Source: Arthrobacter sp. C2
GTDB lineage: Bacteria > Actinomycetota > Actinomycetes > Actinomycetales > Micrococcaceae
Direction: 5' to 3'
DNA length: 64,000 nt
Assembly (NCBI GenBank): GCA_024207135.1
Contig: CP042428.1
Location: forward strand, 2,666,001-2,730,000
Shown here: piece by piece, positions 23,249-32,875 of the stretch
How the letters are laid out: each line of letters starts with the position of its first letter
How positions within the stretch are numbered: position 1 is the stretch's first letter
Position numbers and translations under genes: made by a program
The notes under the pieces: generated by a model
What the model was told of the DNA's origin: nothing
The model's input: only the letters and a program-made list of their open reading frames with translations
The model's database searches: none

Positions 23249-24624
23249 TTGTGGGCGTCTTCTTCCGTGAGTAGGTCGCGGTCCCGGGTTTCGGGGGCCT
23301 TGAGTGCGGCGATGAAGGTGATGGCCATCATCAACATCATGTAGATGGCCACGGGGATCCAGGATCCGGATGCCCAGGTGACAAGGGCGGAGCAGATCAG
23401 CGGGGCGATGCCGCCGCCGAAGACCGAGGAGAACTCGCGTCCCAGGGCCACGCCGGCGTAGCGGTAGCGGGAGCCGAAGAGCTCCGGGAAGTAGGCTGCC
23501 TGCACGCCCACGGTGCCCTGCGCGGCGAAGATGAAGCCGAGCACGATGACCACGCCGATCCAGAAGAGGTTGCCGGTGTTCAGCAGCATGAAGGCGGGGA
23601 ACGGGAAGAGCAGCAGGAACCCGGTGATGGCCAGGTAGAGCGGGCGGCGGCCGAACTTGTCGGAGAGGTTGCCGGCGACCCAGGCCGATATGCAGGCGAA
23701 CATGGCGCCAATGAACAGCACCTTCGGGATGAAGGTCGAGTCCACGGCCAGGTAGGTGATCAGGTACGAGCCCATGAAGGTCTGGAAGATGTAGGAGTGC
23801 GCGTTGGCGCCCACGTTCATGAAGAAGACGCTGAACAGGCCACGGCGGCCGTTCTTGAACACGTCGGCGGCGGGGGTCTTCTGGCGTTCGGCCATGCCGA
23901 CTTCGGCCTTGAGCTCCGCCATGACCGGGGATTCCTTGAGGTTGCGGCGGATCAGCCAAGCGGCGATGGTGACGAAGATCGAGGAGAAGAAGACCAGGCG
24001 CCAGCCGTAGGACAGCAGCGCTTCCCTTGGCATGAGCTGCACCAGCATCCAGACGACCGCGCCCATGGCGGTGCCGGCGGCGGCACCAACGAAGACCAGC
24101 GAGGCGAAGCGTCCGCGCTTGCCCTTCGCGGCGAGCTCGGTCAGGAGCACCACGCCGCCGGCCTGTTCGGCGCCGGCGCCGAAGCCCTGCAGGAAGCGGC
24201 AGGCCACCAGCAGGATCGGGGCCCAGACGCCGGCCTGTGCGTAGGTCGGCAGCAGGCCGATCGCGAAGGTGGCAACGCCCATGAGCATCAAGGTACAGAC
24301 CAGCACCCACTTGCGTCCCAGGCGGTCGCCGTAGCGGGAGAAGAACAGTCCGCCGAGCGGGCGTGCGCCGAAGCCGACTGCGTAGGCGCCGAAGGAGGCG
24401 ATGATGCCGACGGCCGGGCTGACGTTGGGGAAGAAGATCGTGTTGAAGATGATCGCCGACGCGGTCCCGTAGATCACGAAGTCGTACTGCTCAAGTGCCG
24501 TGCCGACCAGGCCCGCCCAGGCGGCGCGGCGGACGTTCTTCTGGTCATGCCGGGCAGTCGTGGCGGCGGGCTGAGGGCCAGCCGTCACTGTTCCGCCGGC
24601 GGGAACACCGTTGTTCTCGTTCAT
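23245..24624 (-). CDS. MFS transporter, MHS family (sugar acid or organic acid uptake)
   Basis: 459 residues from ATG 24624 (MNENNGVPAGG); a start nine codons earlier at 24651 is possible. Twelve membrane segments. MHS marks are LVGTALEQYDFVIYG, FFSRYGDRLGRKWVL, FGAGAEQAGGVVLL and a second DKFGRRPLY motif. It is the first gene of the five- or six-gene sugar-acid operon and is presumably the importer of its substrate. Transcription would start in the 158-bp gap shared with the divergent IclR gene. Confidence 0.88.
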   Translation of the reverse strand: MNENNGVPAGGTVTAGPQPAATTARHDQKNVRRAAWAGLVGTALEQYDFVIYGTASAIIFNTIFFPNVSPAVGIIASFGAYAVGFGARPLGGLFFSRYGDRLGRKWVLVCTLMLMGVATFAIGLLPTYAQAGVWAPILLVACRFLQGFGAGAEQAGGVVLLTELAAKGKRGRFASLVFVGAAAGTAMGAVVWMLVQLMPREALLSYGWRLVFFSSIFVTIAAWLIRRNLKESPVMAELKAEVGMAERQKTPAADVFKNGRRGLFSVFFMNVGANAHSYIFQTFMGSYLITYLAVDSTFIPKVLFIGAMFACISAWVAGNLSDKFGRRPLYLAITGFLLLFPFPAFMLLNTGNLFWIGVVIVLGFIFAAQGTVGVQAAYFPELFGSRYRYAGVALGREFSSVFGGGIAPLICSALVTWASGSWIPVAIYMMLMMAITFIAALKAPETRDRDLLTEEDAHK

Positions 24625-24782
24625 AGTCACCAATCCAAAGAATTGTGTCATCCCTATTATCGGTATGACGTCCCACTTTCAATAAGGTCAACTATAAGCC
24701 ACCTCACACCCTGAAATGCAACCCCGGTCACACCCGCGGAGGCCCCGGCAGGGAAAGGCCCAAGTCATGTAAGACTGATGGC

Positions 24783-25550
24783 ATGGAAAAACCGACCGGA
24801 GCCAAGACCCTCGAGCGCGGCCTCGAGCTGCTGGACCACGTGGCGGCCGGCGTAGATCGGCTTGATGGCATCGCCGCGGCGGCCGGCCTGAGCCGCTCCT
24901 CGACACACCGCATGCTGACCTCCCTGGTGGCCGGGCGATACCTTTCCCTGGGTGCGGACAACCGCTACCGGCTCGGTCTCAAGCTCATGGAACTCGGCGC
25001 CCAGACCCAGCGCAGCCTGAACCTGCCCGAGGAAATCCAGTCCCGGCTGGCGGAGATCGCCGAGGCCACCCGCGACACCACGCACCTGGGCATCCTCGAA
25101 GCAGATGACGTCCTCTACCTCGCCAAGGCGCGCGGCAGCCGGGGCATCGAAATGGCCTCGCGGCCCGGCGGCCGGCTGCGCGCCCAGAACACCGCCATGG
25201 GCAAGATGCTCCTCGCCCTGCGGCCGCGAGCCGAGGCCCTGGCCCGCTTCGACCCCTCCGCCACGATCACCGAGCACTCCATCACGACCGTGGAGGACTT
25301 CGACAAGGAATTGACGCTGATCCGCGAGCGCGGCTACTCCCTGGACAATCAGGAGAACGAACTAGGCATCATTTGCGTGGCTATCCCGATCCCCGACCTG
25401 AGCGGGGAGCCGATCGCGTCGATTTCCGTCTCGGCCCCGAGTGTCTACATGACCGAGGAGCGGATCTCCGACCTGGTGGCGCTGCTGAACTCGCACGGCC
25501 CGGAAATCACCAGCTGCCTGCCTCCGGGGTTCAAGGACTCCTGGGACTGA
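24783..25550 (+). CDS. IclR-family regulator of the sugar-acid operon
   Basis: 255 residues. N-terminal winged helix (about 8-65: LERGLELLDHVAAG, then GLSRSSTHRMLTSL), C-terminal effector-binding GAF-like domain (AMGKMLLAL, GIICVAIPI, ISVSAPSVYM). Divergent from the MHS transporter, so it probably controls the 18777-24624 operon in response to a sugar-acid intermediate such as KDG. No clear Shine-Dalgarno precedes the ATG; a leaderless mRNA is possible. A decayed copy of a closely related C-terminus lies at 32876-33020. Confidence 0.9.
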   Translation: MEKPTGAKTLERGLELLDHVAAGVDRLDGIAAAAGLSRSSTHRMLTSLVAGRYLSLGADNRYRLGLKLMELGAQTQRSLNLPEEIQSRLAEIAEATRDTTHLGILEADDVLYLAKARGSRGIEMASRPGGRLRAQNTAMGKMLLALRPRAEALARFDPSATITEHSITTVEDFDKELTLIRERGYSLDNQENELGIICVAIPIPDLSGEPIASISVSAPSVYMTEERISDLVALLNSHGPEITSCLPPGFKDSWD

Positions 25551-25698
25551 CCCTGGGCTCCCCAGAGACAGAACTCAGGAAACAATTGGGCCCCCGCGGA
25601 GGATCGGCGATGCAGCATAGAATCCGTCGCCCGTAACCAGGAACGCTGTGTCGAGTCACCACGGTGTCCGTCAACTTCGAGCAAGAGAACGTCGGGCC

Positions 25699-26916
25699 TT
25701 ACGCGGAACACACTCGAGCATGAGCCAAGTTGGCGACGTTTTGCACTCGCTCCAGCAGCAGTTCTGGACTCAGCGACAGATCCAATGGAAAGTGAACGAT
25801 TTCCTTGCGCGTGTTTCGGACTTTCACAAGCCTGGCTTTGCCGGATCCTGCATAGAGCAACCATGCCCTTGGCACAGCAAGTGCGGTGCAGTAAGCAAGC
25901 ATCTGGTACTCATCGGCGTTCGAGTAGCTACCGAAATATGAAGCCTTGTACTTGGCGTCAAATACGATTCGAGGCACTCCAGTCTCGCAATAGACGGCAT
26001 CGACATACATGGACGTCCGCGGCTTTCCCCCTGGTTTCGGTTCATCCAAATGAGCTTCGAACTGCGAGTGAACAGTCCCGGGAAAGGAAAGCATCGATTC
26101 TCTCAACGCTGCCGCAACAAAGTCCTCAAAAACCTTTGCCATGTCCACTGCAAATGAGCTCATCCGGCCGCGCCCTATTCCTGCCTCCACCGATAGGCCA
26201 GCCCGGATCTGCGCGGCCAAGCGCAGAGCAGGAATGTAATGGGCGTTGGCCTTGCTTTCGCGCCAATCCGGCCAAGCGGCACCTCGACGAAGCACCTCAA
26301 CACCGTCCAGCTTCCTGTCCAAATGAGAGAGACGTGCGCTGACCTCCGGAGAAAGATCGGGAAGAGCGAGCAGCAATCGGATCGCCGTCCGAAGGATCCG
26401 GTTCTCAGCGATGTCCATCGTGAATTCGTCATAGGTGACTTCCAGCGGAACAGGTAGTCCAACGTGTCGCGAGAGCTGGTCACCCACACGGATCCTGCCA
26501 CGGAGTACTCGCAGAGATTCATCCACGGTGAGGTAGCTGAATAGCGGTCCGCGTTTCAGTGCCTTTTCGCATTGCCGTGCAAAGGAGTGCGCGATCGCCG
26601 CAAAAAAGTCTGGCTCCTCCACCGCGTCAGTGTCCTCTTCGCGAAACCCTGGATCGGCAGCGTATCCGAGCATGAACATCAATCGGTTCAGGCCCACCCT
26701 CGCTTTGGGAAGAACCTCAATCAGCAGCCCGCCCATCTGCACGGCCCCCACCATTCCCGTCGGGCAGATAGTCCAGCCACCGCCCCATGCCCGAGCGACA
26801 AGCAACAACTTGGAGGCCCGCAGCCGCGCAGCATCGCCCTCACTTAGTTCCACCGTTCGGGGTGCGGTTTCAAGCTCGTCAAAGACGATGTGCGTACTCA
26901 CGTCAGGACAGATCAT
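25699..26916 (-). CDS. mcrC: McrC-like nuclease subunit of McrBC restriction system
   Basis: 405 residues. The N-terminal part matches the McrC bridging region (GLLIEVLPKARVGLNRLMFML). The PD-(D/E)xK centre is at about 310-325: DAVYCET, then RIVFDAKYK, with aspartate before and D-A-K after. It cuts DNA when McrB translocates from methylated sites. The ATG at 26916 overlaps the McrB stop by 14 bases, so synthesis is coupled. The pair sits between two metabolic regions on its own, with metabolic genes on both sides. Confidence 0.9.
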   Translation of the reverse strand: MICPDVSTHIVFDELETAPRTVELSEGDAARLRASKLLLVARAWGGGWTICPTGMVGAVQMGGLLIEVLPKARVGLNRLMFMLGYAADPGFREEDTDAVEEPDFFAAIAHSFARQCEKALKRGPLFSYLTVDESLRVLRGRIRVGDQLSRHVGLPVPLEVTYDEFTMDIAENRILRTAIRLLLALPDLSPEVSARLSHLDRKLDGVEVLRRGAAWPDWRESKANAHYIPALRLAAQIRAGLSVEAGIGRGRMSSFAVDMAKVFEDFVAAALRESMLSFPGTVHSQFEAHLDEPKPGGKPRTSMYVDAVYCETGVPRIVFDAKYKASYFGSYSNADEYQMLAYCTALAVPRAWLLYAGSGKARLVKVRNTRKEIVHFPLDLSLSPELLLERVQNVANLAHARVCSA

Positions 26917-29212
26917 CTTCGGTCGCTAATTCCGACTCGACCACCGCAGCCTCGCGGACATCGTTATTGGAGGCAAGCCGCCCAGCCTTCCTGCGGATGC
27001 TGGAGAGGCCGAACCGATGGCGAACTTCGTCTCGACCGAAGCGTCCAAAGTAGTGCTCTTCCAGCAACGGTAAGAGCTCGTACCGCCAGATCCGTTCCAA
27101 GCCAATGTCGCTCTCCGCGTGCTTCCCCATGAAGTACGACGGGCCGATCATCAAGTCTCGATCCGTGCCTTCGATCTCCAAGTTCAACGCCCTGAGCAGA
27201 TCGGCCCGTAGCGATGGTTGTCCTGTGGCTCGAAGGAAACGATCAAGCAAGCCCTCAATCAGTCCCTCCTGGGGATGCAACTCTATGAAGGCGAAGCGAC
27301 GGCGGATAGCTGCATCGATCATCGCGACCGATCTATCCGCGGTATTCATGGTTCCGATGAAGAAAAGATTGGGCGGAAGCTTGAATGTCGATCCTGGACT
27401 GTACTGAAGGTTGATGCTCTGGTCACGGTATTCGAGCAGGAAGTAGAGCTCGCCGAAGATCTTGGCCAGGTTGCCACGGTTCATCTCGTCGATGATCAAG
27501 AAGAACGGTTTGTCTCGATTCCCCTCCGCCGCAGCTTCGGCCGCAATGCGTCTTAGCGGGCCCGGCTCCAACGAGAAGCCCATTTGGCCGTTGTCGATAG
27601 CCGCCGGACGGAAGCCCTCGAAGAAATCCTCGTAAGCATAAGAAGGGTGGAACTGAACCACTTGGACGTGGTCGACGTGTTCCGCCGTCGCAAGGTATCT
27701 AGCAAGCTTGCCTGCAAGGTAAGTTTTGCCCGTTCCCGGCGGACCGTAGAAAACAATTTGCCGGCGGGTCCGCAGCATTTCCACAACCTCTTGCAGCTGC
27801 TCTCGCTCGATGTGGATGGATGCGGCAAACGTCTCGTCAATATCGGGCAGGAGCCCTGGTTGCGCCGTGGATTTCTGCGCCTTCGGAGTTTCAAGGTCCG
27901 CGGTATCTTCGCCTGCGCCAGCTCCCGTGAGCAAAGCGGTCAAGGCCGACAGCGCAGCCGTCGCGTCAACAATGATCCCCCGTTCGTCAAATGTTCCCAG
28001 GATTAGTTCATCTACATCGCCAACAGGCAGATCCAGCAGCTGCCAGTCAACCGCGCAGGCTAGATGATCCGGCTCGCCTGAAACGAAGCGGGCTCCGGAC
28101 TCAACGACGCCAACAAAAAGTTCGTCACTGCGACGAGTGAAGACCACATCTCCCTCGCCCATCAAAGTCAGGAATCGATGAAAAGCATGGGCGCTCTGCT
28201 TGCGTTCCGCATAATCAACGTGGTCATAACCCAACTCAACGGCGCTCTGAATCTGGGGGAGAGTGCTCCCCGCCTCAATCTCGCCGAGATGGGTTGCATT
28301 CAGAGAGACCTCTCCCCGATCCAACCAGTCGTCCAATAGCTGATGGCTACCCTGTTGTTGGCGAACCAGCCAGGCCCGCTGTCCTGCCTTCGTCGAAGTT
28401 TTGCTCAGCCAGTCGTGGATGAATGGTTCTTCATACCAATCCACACGGTGGCCGGCCTTGGAATTGTGGATCCTGTGGATGGCGGCGAGGTCCTTGGCAA
28501 TTGCGCGTTGATCTGTGCCACTTCGACCACCAATTTCCCAGGCGTACGCCTCGAGAAGTAGTTTTCGATGGTTTTGGCTAACCACCGGTTCGAAGAAGTT
28601 CGGCCACATCATGTATTCGATTGCAAAACGAACACCCTGAATTTGGTCGTCAACCGCGTCTGTAAGTGCGCCGAAGGCTTCAGGGTCGTTAAGTGCATCC
28701 TCCACAGCATTTTGGGGCTGCGAACGCACCTTCTGCACGAAGCGGGCAAGCCACACAAAATGATGCCATTTCCGGCTGTTGTAGCCCTGCCCGCCGTTGA
28801 AAGCACCAGATGAATCCATCCCTCTGAGGACTTCATCTGGGATTTTTGTCTCTGCATGCGCCCAGGACAGAATCAGTTCGACATGGTCCCGCTTGGTGTC
28901 GCTCCTGACATTGACGAGCGGCAACTGGGTCAGGGCCATGAGCTCGGCGGCCAGAACGATGACTGCGGTCTCGGCCCCTTCCAACTGGCCTTGCAGCTTG
29001 AACAAGAAGTTGCCTGTGCCGCCGTCGTAGTTGACGAACGTCCTACGGAGCAGCTCCGTAGCGTTGTGCTCGGTCCATGTCGGCTGATCCCAGAAGGGGG
29101 ACGGGTCGCCGCGTAGGCCTCGTTCAAGGATCATTTGACCGGCTGATTCCAGCTCTGGCTCGGATCCCCTTCGGTCCCTACTCATCGATTCATCAGCACT
29201 GTATTCACTCAA
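26903..29212 (-). CDS. mcrB: McrB-like GTPase with N-terminal sensor region
   Basis: 769 residues, longer than E. coli McrB (459). The AAA+ core lies in the last 290 residues: GPPGTGKTYLAGKLA at about 487-501, FFLIIDEMNRGNLAKIFGE (Walker B and the McrB hallmark), then GTMNTADRS and IRRRFAFIEL. The N-terminal 200 residues resemble an AAA-lid/DUF4357-like or EVE-type sensor only vaguely, and 330-420 contains a compact domain (GEGDVVFTRRSDELFVGVVES) that could be an EVE- or PUA-like modified-base reader. It presumably recognises modified DNA and drives McrC. The start is TTG 29212 behind GGGGG; an in-frame ATG at 29185 is the alternative. Confidence 0.88.
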   Translation of the reverse strand: MSEYSADESMSRDRRGSEPELESAGQMILERGLRGDPSPFWDQPTWTEHNATELLRRTFVNYDGGTGNFLFKLQGQLEGAETAVIVLAAELMALTQLPLVNVRSDTKRDHVELILSWAHAETKIPDEVLRGMDSSGAFNGGQGYNSRKWHHFVWLARFVQKVRSQPQNAVEDALNDPEAFGALTDAVDDQIQGVRFAIEYMMWPNFFEPVVSQNHRKLLLEAYAWEIGGRSGTDQRAIAKDLAAIHRIHNSKAGHRVDWYEEPFIHDWLSKTSTKAGQRAWLVRQQQGSHQLLDDWLDRGEVSLNATHLGEIEAGSTLPQIQSAVELGYDHVDYAERKQSAHAFHRFLTLMGEGDVVFTRRSDELFVGVVESGARFVSGEPDHLACAVDWQLLDLPVGDVDELILGTFDERGIIVDATAALSALTALLTGAGAGEDTADLETPKAQKSTAQPGLLPDIDETFAASIHIEREQLQEVVEMLRTRRQIVFYGPPGTGKTYLAGKLARYLATAEHVDHVQVVQFHPSYAYEDFFEGFRPAAIDNGQMGFSLEPGPLRRIAAEAAAEGNRDKPFFLIIDEMNRGNLAKIFGELYFLLEYRDQSINLQYSPGSTFKLPPNLFFIGTMNTADRSVAMIDAAIRRRFAFIELHPQEGLIEGLLDRFLRATGQPSLRADLLRALNLEIEGTDRDLMIGPSYFMGKHAESDIGLERIWRYELLPLLEEHYFGRFGRDEVRHRFGLSSIRRKAGRLASNNDVREAAVVESELATEDDLS

Positions 29213-29692
29213 GATGTCCCCCTGGTTTCTAGCTTGGCTTTGCGGCCTTGGGAAACACTATATGACAAGGAAATGTTCCTTCGATGGGGACTCGGATCAT
29301 TCGTTGCGGCACAAGAGATCCGTTGTAGGAAAAGAACCATTTTTCAAGCTCGGCCAGCCACCGCTTTCGGTGAACGGCTGCTCCTGACGACACAGCAACG
29401 ATAATTGACGAAGCCGGCTGTGCCCGCGGCGTAGAAGGTGGAAGCATTAGGTTTGTTCAGCGGCATGCGGTCGCACGTCGTGGAACTGGCCATTCTTCAG
29501 AAAGCCTGATGGTCTGGCGGCGCTCGGGGTGGGCAACTCGTTCCTGCCCGAATCTGTGGCTCTCTTCCAGATGCCGATACTAGCCTTCCTACCGATTTTC
29601 GCCCGACCGCGAAGCGTCCTTTATCTGGCCCGCGAAACCGCGAATCCCACTGCCCAGCCTTCATGGAGTGCTTGATCAAGGTTGGACGGGGC
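29213..29692. other. Intergenic region upstream of McrBC
   Basis: No convincing gene. A 72-residue minus-strand frame (29229-29447, containing KRWLAELEKWFFSYNG) ends 17 bases before the McrB start and could be a small leader protein, but I see no support for it. The rest holds the McrBC promoter and no repeat. Confidence 0.35.
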
Positions 29693-30529
29693 TCAGGCTA
29701 CGGAGGGAGACCCGTCATCAAGCTGCAAAAAACCCTGCTCGAAGGCCGAGCGGAGCATCCACTTCGGCCACGGAAGCCGGGTGCTATCCAAGGCCTCCTC
29801 AATTTCAGTCCCGGCTGCATGGGCTCCGCGAATGGCAACTGCCACCGCATGCAGGTCGGCGGCTTGACGTGTGACAAACTCCCGGTCAACCACCCGTCCA
29901 TGGCCGGGAACCACCACGTCGTTCGGCTTGATCTTGGGCAGAACCTCGTCCAACGCCGCTGGCCATTCAAGTGGCCAACAGCCCGAGCCGAACATGGGCG
30001 GGCCGGATTCCTCGATCGCGTCACCGAGCACCCAGACCCCTGCGTCGGGCACGTATACGACCAGGTCCGTGTCGGTGTGGCCGCGGGAGATCGGAATGAG
30101 TTCGATATTGCGCCCGCTTGCGGTGAGTGTCGTGGACCGTTGGATCAGGACCGTGGGCTGCGCTAACACCACGTGGTCCCACTTTTTGTCAGGTTCGCGA
30201 GCCGGGTCGGCTTGCCAGGCGCGCAGCCGGGGCCCCTCGAAGGTGGCGTAGTGCTCGGGAATCCGATGGTGCCCAATCACCGGAACACCGACGTTGGCAA
30301 AGACTGAGTTACCAAAGCTGTGGTCGTAGTGTGCATGGGTGTTGACCGCACCAACGATCGGCATGCCGAAGCGTTCGGCCACGTCGTCGACGATCTCCTG
30401 CGCTTCCGCCGGCGAGCCTCGCGTGTCGATGACAGTCACTCCCTGGGGTCCGGGGATTGCCACCACGTTGACGTCGCCCGCTTCGTATCTCTTGACGAAG
30501 ACGTCGGCTGCTACTTCGACCCATGACAT
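29693..30529 (-). CDS. MBL-fold metallohydrolase
   Basis: 278 residues. The metal site NTHAHYDHSFGN is at about 62-73, with further ligands in RGHTDTDLVVY and the C-terminal VVPGHGRVV. This is the glyoxalase II/class B beta-lactamase-like arrangement; proteins of this subgroup hydrolyse thioesters, lactones or similar. There is no signal peptide. It lies 66 bases downstream of the broken AraC gene on the same strand. The substrate is unknown. Confidence 0.82.
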   Translation of the reverse strand: MSWVEVAADVFVKRYEAGDVNVVAIPGPQGVTVIDTRGSPAEAQEIVDDVAERFGMPIVGAVNTHAHYDHSFGNSVFANVGVPVIGHHRIPEHYATFEGPRLRAWQADPAREPDKKWDHVVLAQPTVLIQRSTTLTASGRNIELIPISRGHTDTDLVVYVPDAGVWVLGDAIEESGPPMFGSGCWPLEWPAALDEVLPKIKPNDVVVPGHGRVVDREFVTRQAADLHAVAVAIRGAHAAGTEIEEALDSTRLPWPKWMLRSAFEQGFLQLDDGSPSVA

Positions 30530-30595
30530 GTAGTTGATGGTACGCCGGGCGGCGCGATCGGCCGCGGCGGCCGCCCACCGCCCGAACGTCCCGGG

Positions 30596-31458
30596 TCAGG
30601 ACTTCTCGATGGGCAGCCAAAGTTCGCACGAGGCATAGGTGTCGGTGAGCTCGAGGTAACGCAGCATCGATGGGCCGGGGCGCAGCCGCCACGGGTTCGA
30701 GGGGAACCACTCCGTCGCCGTCGCGGCCCACAGTTGTTGCAGAGCCTCCGGGAACGGTCCTCGGGAGGAGAACACCGCCCAGGTCCCCGCCTCGAGCCGG
30801 ATGGTGTCGAGGTCATCGGGCAGCGCGGTTGCCGCATTGACCGCGACCCCGTGGAGGTAGGTGAGCATCGACCCTTCCGGCGCGTCCGGTTCCACATCCG
30901 CGGTGACGGCCAGGATCCCGGCGAGGTCGGTGTCCCCCAGCGCCTTGAGCCGTGCGTGTTCCTCCGGCGCAATGCCGGCAATGTGCCGCTGGATGTGCGG
31001 GTTGACGCCCTCGTGAATGAGCGGGACCTGCGCCGCGTGTCCCGCGAGAACGAATTCGGGCTTGTGGGTGATGGTGACGTCCATCGGGGTGCTCCCTTCG
31101 ACGCTCAGGCGGAACCTGAGCATGGGTTGTGTGCTCAGCGGACCACCATGATGGCGCACCTCGGCCGGGCCGGTGCCGTGCACCGAGCGGAATGCCCGCC
31201 CGAACGCCTCCACCGATCCGTAGCCGTAGCGCACAGCGACATCCAGCAGGTTCGGATCCCCCGCCGCGAGGTCGGCTCCGGCCGGGGTCATCCGACGGCG
31301 GCGCGCATATTCCGACAAGGGCATCCGGGCCAGCGCCGAGAACATCTTGCGCAGGTGGTATTCGGTCGTCCCGTGCTTGCGGGGAATGCCGCGACGTCGA
31401 ACGCGTCGCCGGTATTCCGCTCGACGAGATCTACCAGGGCATTGAGTGTGCCGATCAT
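30596..31458 (-). pseudogene. AraC-family regulator with GyrI-like domain, one-base frameshift
   Basis: Two frames make one protein. The first reads MIGTLNALVDLVERNTGDAF then DVAAFPAST. After a missing G at about 31370-31373 the second continues TTEYHLRKMFSALARMPLSE, the AraC helix-turn-helix, with VAVRYGYGSVEAFGRAF as second motif. From about residue 120 it is a GyrI/BmrR-type ligand-binding domain (MDVTITHKPEFVLAG to CELWLPIEKS). The downstream part alone would start inside the DNA-binding domain. With a single lesion and otherwise intact coding, this is either a recent pseudogene or an error in the sequence. Confidence 0.75.
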
Positions 31459-31687
31459 GTGGTCCTCACTTTCAGACTCCATCCTCCCTCGGCCGCGGCG
31501 GGCGCCACCCGATTATCGTGGCCATCTCCGATCGGGTGCGAACCCGATGGAGCTGAGACACCGAATCCCGTGCACCACTCCGCGGTGCGCATGCAGGGGG
31601 GCGCGCCCAACCCACTGATAGCGTTGTCCAGATAAACCATGAAACGCAAGGTTTTAGTTTCGCCACCACCGTCCCCGGGAGCCAGCC

Positions 31688-32656
31688 ATGAACACTCCGG
31701 AACCCGCCCCGCCGGCGACTCGCTCCGATGCGGCGGTTGCCTGGGCCACGCGGACCGTCTCCGGCTTGGGCCTTGTCGTGTGCGTGTGGGCCGCCATCGC
31801 CGCGGGTGACGTGTTGGTTCACGGCCACCCCGCGTATGCCGTATTCCTCGGGATCGTTTTCCTGGCCAGCGCCTTCGCGGCCGTGCGGGCTTGGCCCAAG
31901 CCGAGGGCGCAGGGGCGCAGGTTCAAGGTGCTGCGCTGGGTTGCCCTCGCGGCGTCATGCGGGGTGCTGGCCTCTGTGTGGTGGCTCGTTCCGTACCGGG
32001 CGATCGGCCCGGCCCACGCCGCCATGAAGTCGGATGCCACCGTGGCCGTCACCGAGACGGCCGGTCGGATCGTCATGGCCCCGGTCAAGAATCCCGGGGA
32101 TGTCGGGGTGTTCTTCCAGCCCGGCGCCCTGGTGGATGCACGGGCCTACGCCGCCATATTGCGGCCGCTGGCCGAAGCCGGGCACACCGTGGTCATCCCC
32201 AAACAACCGTTCGGCATCGCCTTCCTGGCGACGGGCGCCTTCTCCGGGGCACGCTCGGATCACCCGCCGGTGATCCGCTGGGTGGTTGGAGGCCATTCGT
32301 TGGGCGGCGTGGTGTCCGCGAATGACGCAGCGTCCTTCGCCGCAGCAGCGGATGCTCCGGTGGCAGGGTTGCTGTTCTTCGCTTCCTATCCGGCCACCGA
32401 CGTGAGCATCCTGAACATGCCCGTGCTCTCGGTCTCGGGGTCGAATGACGGGCTCTCCACGCCGGAGGAAATCGACGCATCCCGGGACCTGTTGCCGCCC
32501 GGCACCCGATTCACCGAGATCGAGGGTGCAACCCATGCAAGCTTCGGCGACTACGGACGCCAAGCCGGAGACGGCTTCCCGTCGATTCCGCCCGAGGAGG
32601 CCCGCACCCGGGTCTCCGGGGCGAGCATGGACTTCCTCGACTCCTTGGATAGGTAG
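31688..32656 (+). CDS. Membrane-anchored alpha/beta hydrolase
   Basis: 322 residues. Three hydrophobic segments in the first 110 residues (LGLVVCVWAAIAAGDVLV, AVFLGIVFLASAFAAV, WVALAASCGVLASVWWLV) anchor it, followed by an alpha/beta hydrolase domain with nucleophile motif VGGHSLGGV (Ser about 201), aspartate in VSGSNDGLS and histidine in GATHASFGDY. The domain would face outward. Similar actinobacterial proteins are annotated as dienelactone-hydrolase-like or lipase-like; the substrate is unknown. GGGAG precedes the ATG. Confidence 0.82.
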   Translation: MNTPEPAPPATRSDAAVAWATRTVSGLGLVVCVWAAIAAGDVLVHGHPAYAVFLGIVFLASAFAAVRAWPKPRAQGRRFKVLRWVALAASCGVLASVWWLVPYRAIGPAHAAMKSDATVAVTETAGRIVMAPVKNPGDVGVFFQPGALVDARAYAAILRPLAEAGHTVVIPKQPFGIAFLATGAFSGARSDHPPVIRWVVGGHSLGGVVSANDAASFAAAADAPVAGLLFFASYPATDVSILNMPVLSVSGSNDGLSTPEEIDASRDLLPPGTRFTEIEGATHASFGDYGRQAGDGFPSIPPEEARTRVSGASMDFLDSLDR

Positions 32657-32671
32657 CCTGCCACTACATCT

Positions 32672-32868
32672 CGGCTAGTTCTCCCAGAACGGGTAGTCGG
32701 TGTAGCTGGCGGCTCCCTCGGTGTAAATCGTGAACCGCGTGCCGGATGTTCAGCCCGGCCATCAGATTGTGATCCGGTCGATGAGTGCAGCATCGGTGGC
32801 CGCGACGCCAGCCGGATCGTTCTCTACTGTGCCCCGGACATCGTACTCGGGGAAATTCGCAGTGAAAC
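32672..32868 (-). pseudogene. Remnant of an old yellow enzyme (C-terminal pieces)
   Basis: The first 60 bases match the 3' end of the intact old yellow enzyme gene at 39991 nearly base for base (YTDYPFWEN terminus). A second block, 32762-32860, matches an internal part of the same gene (EYDVRGTVENDP and ATDAALIDRI against EHNVQGAVESDP and ATYAALIDGI). The 500 bases that should separate the blocks are gone. It is a dead scrap. Confidence 0.75.
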
Positions 32869-32875
32869 TACGTGT

